Assembly (NCBI GenBank): GCA_965240325.2
Contig: OZ251238.1
Coordinates: 124,001 to 188,000, forward strand
DNA length: 64,000 nucleotides
Reading direction: 5' to 3'
Origin: Rebecca billardiae RCC1528
Lineage: Eukaryota > Haptophyta
Below the pieces are notes generated by a model. That model did no database searches. It saw only the letters and a program-made list of their open reading frames with translations, and had not been told where the DNA came from. Every line of letters starts with the position of its first letter. Within the stretch, counting starts at the first letter, position 1. Both the position numbers and the translations under genes were made by a program. Below, piece after piece: positions 1 through 10,740 of this stretch.

Positions 1-521
1 CGCGCCCGCCGCCGCCGCCGCCGCGCGCGCGCCGCCGCCGCCGGTTCGGCCGTCGAGCGCGCGGCGCGTGCCGCCGAGTGCGCGCAGCGCGGCCGCGCGC
101 GCCGCGAGCGCGGCATCGGCCGCCGCGTCGTCCGCGCCCGCCGCCTCGGCGTGGGCGAGGGCGGCGGCGGCGGCGGCGGCGGCGGGCGGCGCGCGCCACA
201 GCGGCGCGCGCGCCGCCGCCCACGCCGCCGCCGCGCCCTCCGCGCGCCGCACCGCCGCGTCGGCCGCGCCGAGCGCCGCGGCGAGCGCGCCCGCCGCGTC
301 CGCGCACGCGGCCGCGAGCGCGCCGCCGTGCTCGGCGGCGGCGCCGCGCGCGCCGAGCGCGGCGGCGGCGGCGCGCGGGCCGCGGAGCACCCACCAGTGC
401 CGCGCCGGCCGCGCGCCGCCGTCCGCGCGCTCGCACTCGCACGCCGCCGCGCACGCCGCGCGCACCGCCGCCCAGAGCTGCGCGCGCACACACGGCGCGC
501 TCGGCCACAGCGCCGCGCACA

Positions 522-555
<34 letters not shown>

Positions 556-1807
556 CTCGGAGACGCGGAGGCGGACGCGCGCGCGCGGCGCGGCGTGGGC
601 CTGCGGCGGCAGCGCGGCCGGGCTGCCCCGCCCGCTCCCGCCGCCGCCGGCAGCAGCGCCGCCACCACCGCCGCCGCCCGGCGCCGCCGCCCACGCGCGC
701 AGCGCGCGCGCCGCGCGCCTCGCGAGCGCCGCGGCTAAGCGCGCGTCCGCAGCCGCGGCGTAGGCGGCGGCGCCCGCCACGTTGGCGGCGGCGACGCGCT
801 CGACGGCGGCGCGCGCGGCGGCGGCGGCGGCGCGCGCGGTGGCGGCGGCGCACGCCCCGCCCCGCCCCTCGCCGCCCTCCTCCTCCGCCGCCGCCGCCGC
901 CTCCTCCTCCCCGCCGCCGCCGCCGCCGCCCTCCGCGTCCGCGCGCGCGTCCGCTCCGTCGATGGCCGCCAGCGCGCGCGCCAGCGCCGCCTCTGCGCCG
1001 AGCAGCTCGCGAGAGGCGGCGGCGTACGCGACGAGCGCGCGGCGGAGGCGCGCGGCGCACGCGCGCAGCGCCGCCGCGTCCGTCGGGCCCGCGCCCGCCG
1101 CCGCGCGCACCGCCGCGTGCGCCGCCGCCGCGTGCGGGCGCAGGTGGCGGCGCAGCGGCGGCGGCACGCGCGCGACGGCGGCCGCGCGCGCGTCGAGCGC
1201 GCCGCCGAGCTCGGCGGCGGCGGCGGCGAGCGGCGCCCACTCGGCGGCGGCGGCGGCGAGGGCGCGCGGCACGCCGCCCTCCGGCGCGCCCGCCCCCGCC
1301 GGCGCGTACCCCAGCCGCCCCAGCGCCTCCGCCTCGGCGGGCAGCGCCAGCAGCAGCGGCGGCAGCGCGGGGCACAGCCGCAGCCGCGCGCGGCCGCCGC
1401 CGCCGCGCGCGCGCGCCGCCGAGCCGCCACCGCCACCGTCCGCGCGCGCCCCCGCCGCCGCCTCGGCGGCGGCGCCGTCGGCAGTGCCGCCGGCCGCCGC
1501 GCCGGCGCTGCGCGCCGGCGGCGCGAGCTCGAGCACGGCGAGCGCCCGGCCGCGCGGCGGCGCCGCCAGCTCGCGCGCGGCCGCGGCCGCCCACGCGCCC
1601 ACGAGCGCCGCCGCGCGCGCGGCCGCGGCGGCGCGCAGCGCGGCCGCGTCGGCGAGCACGGCGCGCGCGGCGGCGTGCGCGCCGCACGACTCGCCGAGCG
1701 CGGCGCGCACGAGGCGCGCGCCCAGCTCGCCGCGCGCGCCGAGCGCGCGCGCGCGGCACACCGCCGCCGCCACCGGCGGCCAGCCGCGCGCGCCGCCCAC
1801 CGCGGCC

Positions 1808-1845
<38 letters not shown>

Positions 1846-3895
1846 CTCGGCGGCGGCGCCGCGGCCGAGCGCGGCGCGCGCGCGCCCGACCTCGGCGGCG
1901 GCGGCGCGGAGGAGCGCGCCCTCCGCGTCGGGCAGCGCGGCGCGCACGGCCGGGCGGCCGAGCGCGCCCGCCGCGCGCGCCAGCGCGCGCGCGCGCGCGC
2001 CGTCCGAGCCGCAGCGGCCGAGCGCGGCCGCGAGCGCCGCGGCGAGCGCGCCGTCGGCGCGCGCGCACGCGGCCGCGTGCGCGCGCGCCGCCGCCGCCCA
2101 GCGGCCGCCGTCGTCGGCGCCGAGCGGCGCGGCGGCGGCGGCGGCGAGCGCGGCCCACGCGCGGCCGAGCTCGGCGCCCACCGCGCCCGCGCCCTCGGCG
2201 CCCAGCGCGCCGCCGCGCGCCGCCGCCGCCACCGCCGCGTGCGCCGCCGCCGCCGCGCGCAGCTCGGCGGCGCGCCGCCCGAGCGGCCGCAGCGCGCGCG
2301 CGCCCGCCGCGCCCGCGGCCGGCGCGGGCTCGCGGCGCGCGCGCGCGGCGTCGGCGGCGGCGGCCTCGACGGCGGCGGCGGCGGCGGCCCACGCCGCCTC
2401 CACCCGCGCCGCCGCCGCGCACGCCGCGCCCAGCCCCGCGCCGGGCGCGCCGCCCTCTTCGAGCGCGGCGCGCAGCCGTGCGTGGCAGCGGCCGAGCAGC
2501 GCGCGCCCGAGCGCGGCCACGAGGGCGCACGCGCGCGCGGGCGGGTAGGAGGAGGCGCGGAGGCGCAGGCCGCCGAGCGCGCGCGCGACGGCGCACGCCG
2601 CCTCGCCGTCCGCCTCGAGCCCCGCCGCCGCGCCCTCGCCGCCCTCCACCGCGCCGCCGCCGCCGCCCTCGCCGCCCCCCGCCGCCCACGGCGGCGCGGG
2701 CGGCAGCGCGCTCAGCAGCGCCACGTGCGCGCCCGCCGCGCGCTGCGCACGGCGCGCGCCCTCCGTCGCCTCGGCGAGCGCGGCGAGCACCGTGTGCCGC
2801 CGCGCGCGCTGCAGCACCTCGCGCGCCGCGAGCACGCCTGCGCGCGCGGCGCCGTGGGCGCGCGCGTGAGCGCGGCGGCGCGGCGCGGCGCGGCGCGGCG
2901 CGGCGCGGCGCGGCGCGGCGCGCGGCGGCGGCGCGCGGCGGCGACGCGCGGCGGCGCGCGCGCGGCGCACCGTCGGAGGCGAGAAAGTCGCAGTGCGCGC
3001 CCAGCGCGTCCTCGGCGGCGCGCCAGAAGGGCAGCTCGTCCGCCACGCCGCAGCCCGCCAGCTCCGCCTCGCCGCCCTCGCCGCCCTCGCCGAGCGCGGC
3101 GAGCGCGCGCGCCCCCTCCGCCCAGCCCTCCGCCGCCGCGGCCGCGCTGTCCGCGAGGCGCTCGAGGCCGCCGCTGCCGGGCTGCGCGAGCGCGGCGTCG
3201 GCGAGCTCGGAGGAGCGGCGCGGGCGCGGCGGCGCGCCACCGCCCGCCTCGGCGCGCAGCGCCGCGAGCAGCGCGGGCGGCAGCTCGGCGCTCGGCGCGC
3301 GCACGGCCGCGCCGCCGCGCGCCGCGCTCGCCGCCGCGCCCAGCTCGGACAGCGCCGCGCGCACGGCCGCGCCGGGCGCGCGCGCGCGGCCGGCGGTCGG
3401 GCTGTGGTGCGCCGGGTGCTCCGCGTCGAGCAGCGCGCGCAGCGCCTCCTCCGCGTACGCGCGCACCGTCTCGAGCGCGCCGCCATCGTGCGCGCAGCTC
3501 AGCAGCCGCAGCTGGGGACCGAGCGGCGCCGCGCACTCGAGCGGCGCAGAGCCCGCGCGCCGGACGAGCGCGAGCGCGGCGCGCACGCCGGGCGGGGGCG
3601 GGCCGGCGGGGAGGAGCTCGAGCGTCCCCTCCGGCGGCGCGCCGGGCGCGCCGCCGCCCTCGGCGCCGCGCGTGCCCAGCACGAGCGCGCGCGCGCCGCC
3701 GCGCGCGCGCGCAAACGCGCACAGCTGCTCGCGCGCGGCCGCGGGCTCGAGCGCCGCGCGGACGGCGGCGGGCGCGGCGCCGAGGAGCGGGGGCGCGGCG
3801 GCGCAGAGGAAGTCGGCGAGCGCCTCGGCGGCCTCGCCGTCCGGCCCGTCCGCGCCGTCGTCCGCCGTGGCGGGTTGCGGCTCCGCGGCCATCAT
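1..3895 (-). CDS. Dynein heavy chain N-terminal tail, partial (cytoplasmic dynein 1-like)
   Basis: Motor subunit of a dynein; only the start of the N-terminal tail (about 1,250 residues) lies in the window and the gene continues past base 1. Exon 1 is 2971-3895 and exon 2 is 1-2837, joined by a phase-1 intron (2838-2970, GTGCGC...GCAG). The start is a double ATG at 3895/3892. Exon 1 holds the segment ELPFWRAAEDALG, which lines up with the conserved E-x-FW-x3-E-x-AL block of the DHC_N1 stem of cytoplasmic dynein heavy chains; after the splice GVLAAREVLQRARRHTV continues that block. Exon 2 then stays open for 945 codons in a strongly Ala/Gly/Arg-rich frame. The tail is the cargo- and intermediate-chain-binding part; no AAA motor domain is visible because of the window edge. 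Identity rests on one short conserved block plus reading-frame continuity, so an axonemal or dynein-2 heavy chain is possible. Confidence 0.58.
2838..2970 (-). repeat. Intron of the dynein gene filled with GGCGC pentanucleotide repeat
   Basis: Within the 133-nt intron, bases 2877-2921 are an almost perfect run of the pentamer GGCGC (about nine units). The same pentamer run occurs in the first intron of the prenyl synthase gene (38974-39012) and a shorter one in the last intron of the b5-IDO gene (around 10346-10370). Confidence 0.8.
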
Positions 3896-4243
3896 CAGGC
3901 CGACCGCGCGGCAAGCCTGCTTGCCACTGGCCTTTTGGGCGGCCGCGCGGCGCCGACTCATCGTCATCAAGCGGGAGCACCGGTCATTCCGGAGCCATTT
4001 GCTGGAGTTTTGTTATTCATTCCACCGCCACGCGAATTGGGCTCATTAGATAGGCCAGTAATTACCCGCGTACTAAAGTAGCTCCGGCACGCGGAATGAG
4101 CCCACCGACAATTCGATCATAGTCATTTCATGGATAGTGCCTGGCGACCATGTGCACAGCTTACCCGGCTGGCGACGAGCGCAGTGCTCGCGGCGCGGAG
4201 CGCAGAAGCGCCACACACCGCGCGCGCGCGCGGCCGCGCGCGC

Positions 4244-5047
4244 TCAGATGTGCCGCGCGTCGCGGTACGCCTTCTCCGTCGGCACGAGCTCGCGCCCGTC
4301 GTACCACGCGGCCACGGCCGGCAGCGACGCGACCGTCTTGCGCACGGCCTGCACGCGCGCGTACTTGGAGACCGCGTCGAGGGGCACGCCGTCCATCGCG
4401 CCGGAGAACGCGGAGGAGACGGAGCAGAAGAGCTGCAGGTCGCCGATCGTCAGCGCGCCGCCCACCGCGTGCCCGCCGCTGCCGTGCTGCCCCACGAACG
4501 CGTCCAGCTTGGCGAGCCACGCGGCGGCGGCGCCCGACTCGACGCTCTCCTTGCGCGCGGCCTCCTTCTCCGCGCCCTCGAGGCCCTTGCCCGCGTCGCG
4601 CAGCGCCGTCTGGAAGTCCTCGCACGCGCAGACCAGCTCGTCGCACCGCGCCGCCGCGAGCGGCTCGGCCGGGAGCAGCGCGGGGCTGATCAGCTTGGCG
4701 ACCAGCGAGAGGAGCGCGCCCTTCTGCGCGAGGACGGTGCCGTCGCGCAGCGTGAGCACGGGCAGCTGGCCCCACGGCGTGCTGGGCTTGCGCGCCGGCC
4801 ACTCCTGCGCCCGCCGTCGCGGCGCGCGGGGGCGCGCGAGGGCGGGGCGAGTGCGCGCGCGCGAATGCGTCGGCGCGCAATCGTCGCGGCGCCTGCGCGC
4901 GCGCGCGCGGCGCGGCGCGGGCCGCACCTCGCCCTTGATGCGCTCGTCGTTGAAGGGCACGCCGCCAATCACGAGGGCGAGGCGGATGGGCTCGCCGCGC
5001 CCCGCCAGCGGGAAGTAGGTGAGCGTGCAGTCGTCGAGGATCGACAT
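4244..5047 (-). CDS. Glutathione S-transferase, sigma-like
   Basis: Cytosolic enzyme conjugating glutathione to electrophiles or reducing/isomerising substrates with it. Two exons: 4928-5047 and 4244-4804, with a phase-0 intron (4805-4927) starting GTGCGG and ending GCGCAG. The 226-residue product has the usual GST length. The N-terminal thioredoxin-like domain begins LTYFPLAGRGEPIRLAL, where Tyr11 matches the catalytic tyrosine and the R-x-EPIR block is typical of sigma/alpha/pi classes. PWGQLPVL carries the cis-proline that contacts glutathione. The all-alpha C-terminal domain includes LTIGDLQLF, the usual N-capping/hydrophobic staple region (S/T-x-x-D). The residue pair that normally binds the gamma-glutamyl group (QS) is replaced by QKG, a small oddity. 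The ATG at 5047 was chosen because it sits exactly at the expected N-terminus. Confidence 0.9.
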   Translation of the reverse strand: MSILDDCTLTYFPLAGRGEPIRLALVIGGVPFNDERIKGEVRPAPRRARARRRRDDCAPTHSRARTRPALARPRAPRRRAQEWPARKPSTPWGQLPVLTLRDGTVLAQKGALLSLVAKLISPALLPAEPLAAARCDELVCACEDFQTALRDAGKGLEGAEKEAARKESVESGAAAAWLAKLDAFVGQHGSGGHAVGGALTIGDLQLFCSVSSAFSGAMDGVPLDAVSKYARVQAVRKTVASLPAVAAWYDGRELVPTEKAYRDARHI

Positions 5048-5468
5048 GGCGCGCGGGCGGCGGCGGGCGCGTGTTCGGACGTCTTCGGCGACTGGTCTCG
5101 GCCGGGCTGCCGCGAAGGAAGACTCGTAGTTTCGCGCCCGCCTTGCGTCCGGGCGGCCGCAACTTGCCGAAGACTCCGGGAGTGTTGTGCAGGGGCGGCC
5201 CGGGCAGCTGGGCAGTTCAGGCTGTTGATAGGCCGCGGCCCTCCCGGAGCGGTACTCGTCCACTATCGGAGACGTAGTCAGCTGCAAGGGCGCCGCTGAG
5301 AACTAGTTGTTGTTAGAGTGCAGCAGCGAAGTGTCCTGATGGGTGCCGCGGCGGCAGCAGCTGCCAGCTGGTGAGGAGCCCCGTGTCGGGGCTGGTGGTA
5401 TCAGCCCCGTCGGCACGCAGCTCGGCGTGCGCACGCGCCCGTCCGCCGGCGGACGCGCGCGCGCGCGC

Positions 5469-8304
5469 ATGGCGGAGCCGACGGGCCCCCTCCGGCACAT
5501 CGGCCCCGCCGAGCTCGGCGCGCACGGCACGCGCGACTCGTGCTGGCTGCTCATCAACGGGCACGTGTTCGACGCGACCTCCTTCCTCGACGAGCACCCG
5601 GGCGGCGCGAGCGTGCTGCTCGAGCACGCGGGGATGGACGCGACGCAGGCGTTCGTCTCGCTACACTCGCCGCGCGCGTACAAGATGCTCGGCGCGCGGC
5701 GCGTCGGCGTGTACGACCCCGCCGCCCTCGCGCCCCCGCCCGCGCCCGACGGCGCGCCGAGCGCGCTCGGCGCCGCCGGCGCCGCCGCGCCGACGGCGGC
5801 GGCGACGGCGGCGGCGGTGCCGAGCACGGCGGCGGGCGCCGAGGCGGCGGCGAGCACGCGCGCGCGCGACGCCGCCGCGGCGGGCGTCTTGGCCCAGGTC
5901 GACGCGCCGCCCTCCGCCGCCGCCGCTGCCGCCGCCGCCGCCGCGCCGCGCTGCGCGTACGCCGCCGCCGCCGCCAACGCCGACGCGGACGCGGACGCGC
6001 CGGGCGGCGGCTCGGCGGGCGGCGGCGCGTGCTGCCCGACGCCGCCGCCCGATGCGAGCGGCAGCTCGTCCTCGAGCAGCCCGCACTCGCACCCGTGGGC
6101 CGCGCCGCCCGCGACGGGCTGCCCGGCCGGCGGCGGCGCGGCCGCGTGCGCCGACGCGGCCGGCGGCGGCGGCGGCTGCGCGGCGGGCGTGCTGGGCTCG
6201 GGCTCGGCGGCGGGCTCGGCGGCGGGCGGCGCGTGCGCCGCCGCCAGGCCGGGCGCCGCGTGCGCCGAGCCGAGCGCGTGCGCGCAGCCCGTGCACTGCC
6301 TCACCGGCGGCGTGCGCACCGAGGCGCCGCCCTCGACCGCGCTGTGGGCGGTGGGCGAGCGCGGCTTCCTGCCTGTGCGCGACCCGCTGGCGGAGCTGCC
6401 GGGGCCGTGGGGCGTGCTCGTCGAGCTCTCGCGCGAGATCCCGATGATGTGCGCCGACGGCTCCGCGCGCGAGGTGCTCGACGCGCACGCGCCCGCGCTC
6501 GGCGCCCTGTGCGGCGCCGCGCCCCTGCGGCTGCTGGCCACGGATGACGCGCTCGAGCGCGCGCACTCGCTGTACGGGTACCTGGCGAGCGCGTACATCA
6601 ACGGCAGCAGCGCACCGGGCGGCGGCGGCGCGGGGCACGCGAGCCCGGCCGCGGGCGCCGCGGACGGCTGCCCGTTCCACCCGCAGCCGCCGCCGCAGCC
6701 GCAGCCGCCGCCGGCGTGCGCGGGCGGTGGCGGCGGCGGCGGCGGCGTGTGCGTGGGCGGCGGCGTGGGCGTGGGCGTGGGCGGCTGCGTGGGCGGCTGC
6801 CCGTCGTGCGGCTCTGGCGGGCAGCGCGGCGTGCCCGACGGGCTGCGCTCCGCCGAGCGCGCGCAGCGGCCGAGCTCGCTGCCCGCGTACCTGTGCGTGG
6901 GCTGGGCCGCGGTCGCCGCGCGCCTCGGCCGCCGCCCCACGCTCGACTACGCCGCGTGCGTGCTCTACAACTGGTCGCGCGTCTCGCGCGCCGGCCCGAT
7001 CACGATGGCCAACGTGCGGCTGCTCAACCGCTTCACGGGGCTGGTGGACGAGGAGTGGTTCTTCAAGACGCACATCGTGATCGAGAGCGAGGCGGCGGAG
7101 GCGGTGCAGGCGCTGGCGCGCGGGCTCGACGCGATGGAGGGCCCCGTCGACGCGGAGGCGCTGCTGCTCTCTCTGCGCGCGCTCGAGGGCGCGCTCTGGC
7201 GCGTGGCGCGCGTGTGCCTGCCCATCATGTTCGAGCGGGCGGAGGGGCAGGGCGCGCTGTGCGACTACTACGTGTTCTACCACCGGCTGCGCCGCTTCAT
7301 CTCGGGGTGGGACGCCACGTACGAGGGCGTCTCCGACGCTCCGCTCTCGCTCTCCGGCCCGTCGGGCGCCATGTCGGCGCTGCTGCCCACCATCGACGCG
7401 TTCCTCGGCATCAGCATGTCCAACGACCAGCTGGGCACGCTGCTGGCGGACTTCGAGTCGTACATGCCCAGGGCGCACGCGGAGTTCATCGGGCGCGTGC
7501 GCAGCCGCACGCCGCCCGTGCGCACGTACATCTGCGAGGCGATGGCGGCGCAGCTGCGCGCGGAGGCGGACGCGGCGGCGGCGCAGCAGCCGCAGCCGCC
7601 GCCGCCGCCGCCGCAGCACGCGGGCGGCGCGGGCGGCGCGGGCGGCGCGGGCGGCGCGGCGGGCGGCGCGGCCGCGGCGCTCGGCGCGGCGACGCCGCCG
7701 CTGCAGCCCGCCTCGCCCGCGCCGCCGGGCGGCGTGCCCGGCGGCGGGCCCTCGGCCGACGAGCCCGCCCTCCCCCTCCGGCGCGCACCCGCCGGCGCCG
7801 CGCCCGACGCATCCGCGCCCGACGGCGCGCGCGGCGCAGACGCGCACGCGCTCGTGTCCGCTTACAACGAGTGCATCAACCGCGTGCTCGACTTCCGCTG
7901 GCGGCACTTCCAGCTCGTGCAGAAGTACATCCTCGACCAGGCGCGCGCGGAGCAGCGGGACAGCGAGCAGCGGGACAGGGGGCACCACGCGCAGCCGACG
8001 GAGGCGCCGCAGCAGCCGCCGCCGCAGCCGCCGCCGCCGCAGCCGCCGGGCTCCTCCTCCGCCGAGGGCGCGCCACCGCCGCCCGGCTGCCCGCTGCGCG
8101 GCACGGGCGGCACCCCCGCGTTCGAGTACCTGCACCAGCACATCCACGACACCGAGGTGGCGCGCATACGCAGGCCCGCGCCGCCGCCGCCGCCGCAGGG
8201 GGGCGCGTGCTCCGCGGCCGCGTCGCCGCTCGCCGGGCCGGCGGGCGCGGGCGCGCTCGGCGCGGGCGGCGGCGCCGCCGCCGCCGCGGCGGACGGCGCC
8301 AAGC

Positions 8305-8342
<38 letters not shown>

Positions 8343-8919
8343 GACGGCTCGGCCGCGCTCGGCGCGGACGGGCGCTGCCTGCCGTGCGTGCCGCCGGGCC
8401 CGTTCGCGCTCTCGGCCGCGGACGGCGCGCGCATGTTCTCGCACGACTCCGCGCCCTCCGAGCTGTGGTCCGCGTGCGGGCCCAACGGTCTGCTGCCCAC
8501 AGCGCACCCGCTGCTGTGGCGCAGCGCCGCCGACGCGCCCGGCGGCGCGGCCGGGTTTGGCGTGCTGGTGAGCCTCTCGCGCGCCGTGCCCGCCATGTCC
8601 GCGGGCACGGGGCTCTTCAAGCAGGCGGTGGAGGCGGCGCTGCCCACGCTCGCGCACTGCGTCACGCTGCTGCGCGCGGGCGCGCTCACGCGCGCGCACG
8701 AGCTCGAGCGCGCGCGCTCGCTGTGCGCGCACATCGCCGCCGCGTACCGCCCGTCGGCGCAGGCGCTGCAGCGGCCGCTCGAGGCGCGCGCCGAGCTGCT
8801 GCCGTCGGACTGGGCGGCGCTCGCCGCGCGCGACGACGCGGCCGAGGCCGCGGCCGAGGCGGAGGACGGCGCGCTCGGCGGCGCGGCCGCGCCGGGCGAC
8901 GCGCCGCCCGCGCCCGCGC

Positions 8920-8956
<37 letters not shown>

Positions 8957-10740
8957 GCCGCCGCCGCCGCCGCCGCCGGGCCCGCTCGGCGAGGGCGAGC
9001 TGCCGCCGCCGCTGCGCGAGCTCTTCGCCGTGCTCTCGCGCCGCGTCGGCCGCCCCGCGCGCCTCGACCACTGCGACACGACGCTGTACAACTGGGAGCT
9101 CACGGCCGAGCAGGGGGCGGCAGCGCAGCGGGCGGCGGCGCGCGGCCACGAGGGCGGCGGGTTTGAGGTGGTGAGCCTGGCCAACGCGCACCGGCTGCGG
9201 CTGGTCTGCCGCTTCCTCGCCATCCCGGAGGAGGTGCGCGCACGCCACGGATGCACCCGCGCGCGCGCCATGCGCACGCGCACGTCCGCACGCGCGCGTG
9301 CGGGCGGGCGCGCCACCGCCCCGACTGACGTCCGACCGCGCGCCTGCGCCGCCGGCTGCGCGCGCGCCGCCCTCCGCGCCTCCCTCCGCGCCTCCCTCCG
9401 CCTCCTGCAGGACGACTTTTGGCGGCTGCACGTCGTGCTGGAGGCGGAGGCGCGCGCGCTCGTCCACGCGGCCTCGCTCGGGCAGGCCGCCATGCACGCG
9501 CACGACACGCGCGGGCTCGTCGGTGCGCGCAGCACCGCGCGCGCAGCACCGCGCGCGCAGCACCGCGCGCACGGCGCGGGCCGCGGCGGGGCTGACGGCT
9601 CGGGCCGCCCCCCGCGTGCGCGCGTGCGCAGCCGCCCTGGACGCGTTCGGGCAGGGCCTGGCGACGCTCAACGAGGCGCACCAGCAGCTGGGCGAGCACG
9701 GCGGCCGGCGCGACGTCGTGCTTGCGCGCCGGCTGCGCCCCTTTCTGCTCTCGGGCTCGAGCACGCAGCAGGACATGCAGATCGGCGCCATCTTCTACAC
9801 CGCGCGGTGCGCGCGCCGCGCGGGCAGGGGGCGGGCAGGGAGCGGGCGCGCCGCGCACAGCGGGGCGCGCACCGCGCAGCCGTGCGCGCGGCCGGACTGC
9901 GCGCCCGCTCACGCGCGCGCCTCGCGCCGCGCCCTCCTCGCGCCTCGGCGCCTCTCACCAGCTCCGCCATCCTGCCGCTGTGCCTGGCCTTCCTCGGCGT
10001 GCGCCCCGCCGCCGGGCTGGAGCCGCACCCGCTGCTGCGCGCGCTCACCAAGGCGCAGCGCAGCATGCCCGCGCCGCACCGCGCGCTGCTGAGCTGCCTG
10101 CAGCGGCCGGGCGGCGGGGACGTGCGCGCCTACCTGCACGCGATCGCGCACCGCACGCCCGTGCACGAGCTCGCGCTGCTCGAGGCGAGCTTCAACGGAT
10201 GCGTCGAGGTGCGCGCTCGCGCCGGCGCGGAGCGAGGCCGAGCGCGCGCGCGCGGGGCGGACGTCGCGCGGCGCGGCGCGCGGCGCCGCCGGCTCTCACG
10301 CCGCCGCCGCCGCCCCCGCCCCGCGCGCGCTCGCGGCTGTGCCGCGCCCCGCGCCGCGCCGCGCCGCGCCGCCCTCCCGGCCGCAGGAGCTGCTCCGCTT
10401 CTGCTCGCGCCGCTCCAACCTCGTGTGCCGCGCGCTGCCGCACATCGCCGAGTCGTTCCGCGAGTACTACCACAAGCAGCTGGAGGGCAGCATCCACCAG
10501 GCGCGGTGCAAGCTGCTGCTGCAGCGCAGGCTGGGGCCGGGGCAGGGCGGCGCGGGGGGGCACGCGGCGGACGGCGGCGCGCGCGCGGCGGGGCAGGGCG
10601 CGCCCGCCACGCACGGCGCGGAGGAGGCGGGGGGCTCGCTGCCCGCCTCGCCGCGCGCGGCCGCGCTCGGCGACGGCGCGCCGCCGAGCGCGCCGCCCGC
10701 GTGCGGCGAAGGCGCACCGAGGCGCAACACGAGCCAGTAG
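5469..10740 (+). CDS. Cytochrome b5 - indoleamine 2,3-dioxygenase - IDO-like triple fusion
   Basis: Five exons (5469-9233, 9411-9522, 9632-9806, 9962-10208, 10387-10740) give about 1,550 residues. Residues 10-80 are a cytochrome b5 domain with the HPGG heme motif (His43) and second axial His66. After a low-complexity linker, residues about 277-870 are an IDO domain: VLYNW, TGLVDEEWFF, LRRFISGW, YEG, a GPSGAMS loop at the place of GGSAGQS, DAFLGI, YMPRAH, and FRWRHFQLVQKYI, whose His813 matches the proximal heme ligand. GTGGT near its end matches the IDO C-terminal motif. Residues about 965-1510 are a second IDO-like domain (TLYNWEL, FLLSGSS, AFLGV, MPAPHRALL) in which the proximal His position is not conserved. 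IDO cleaves tryptophan's indole ring to N-formylkynurenine and needs ferrous heme; cytochrome b5 is an established reductant of IDO. Ala/Gly/Pro/Gln homorepeats separate the domains. The start ATG at 5469 directly precedes the b5 fold. Confidence 0.88.

Noticed and set aside
78-4049. A 1,323-codon open frame on the plus strand across the dynein region
   Set aside because: It is almost only Arg, Ala and Pro, and exists because high GC removes stop codons. The minus frame has a start, a spliceable intron and a conserved dynein block.
5661-9791. A 1,376-codon open frame on the minus strand opposite the b5-IDO gene
   Set aside because: Composition is Arg/Ala noise, while the plus strand carries complete b5 and IDO motifs in order.
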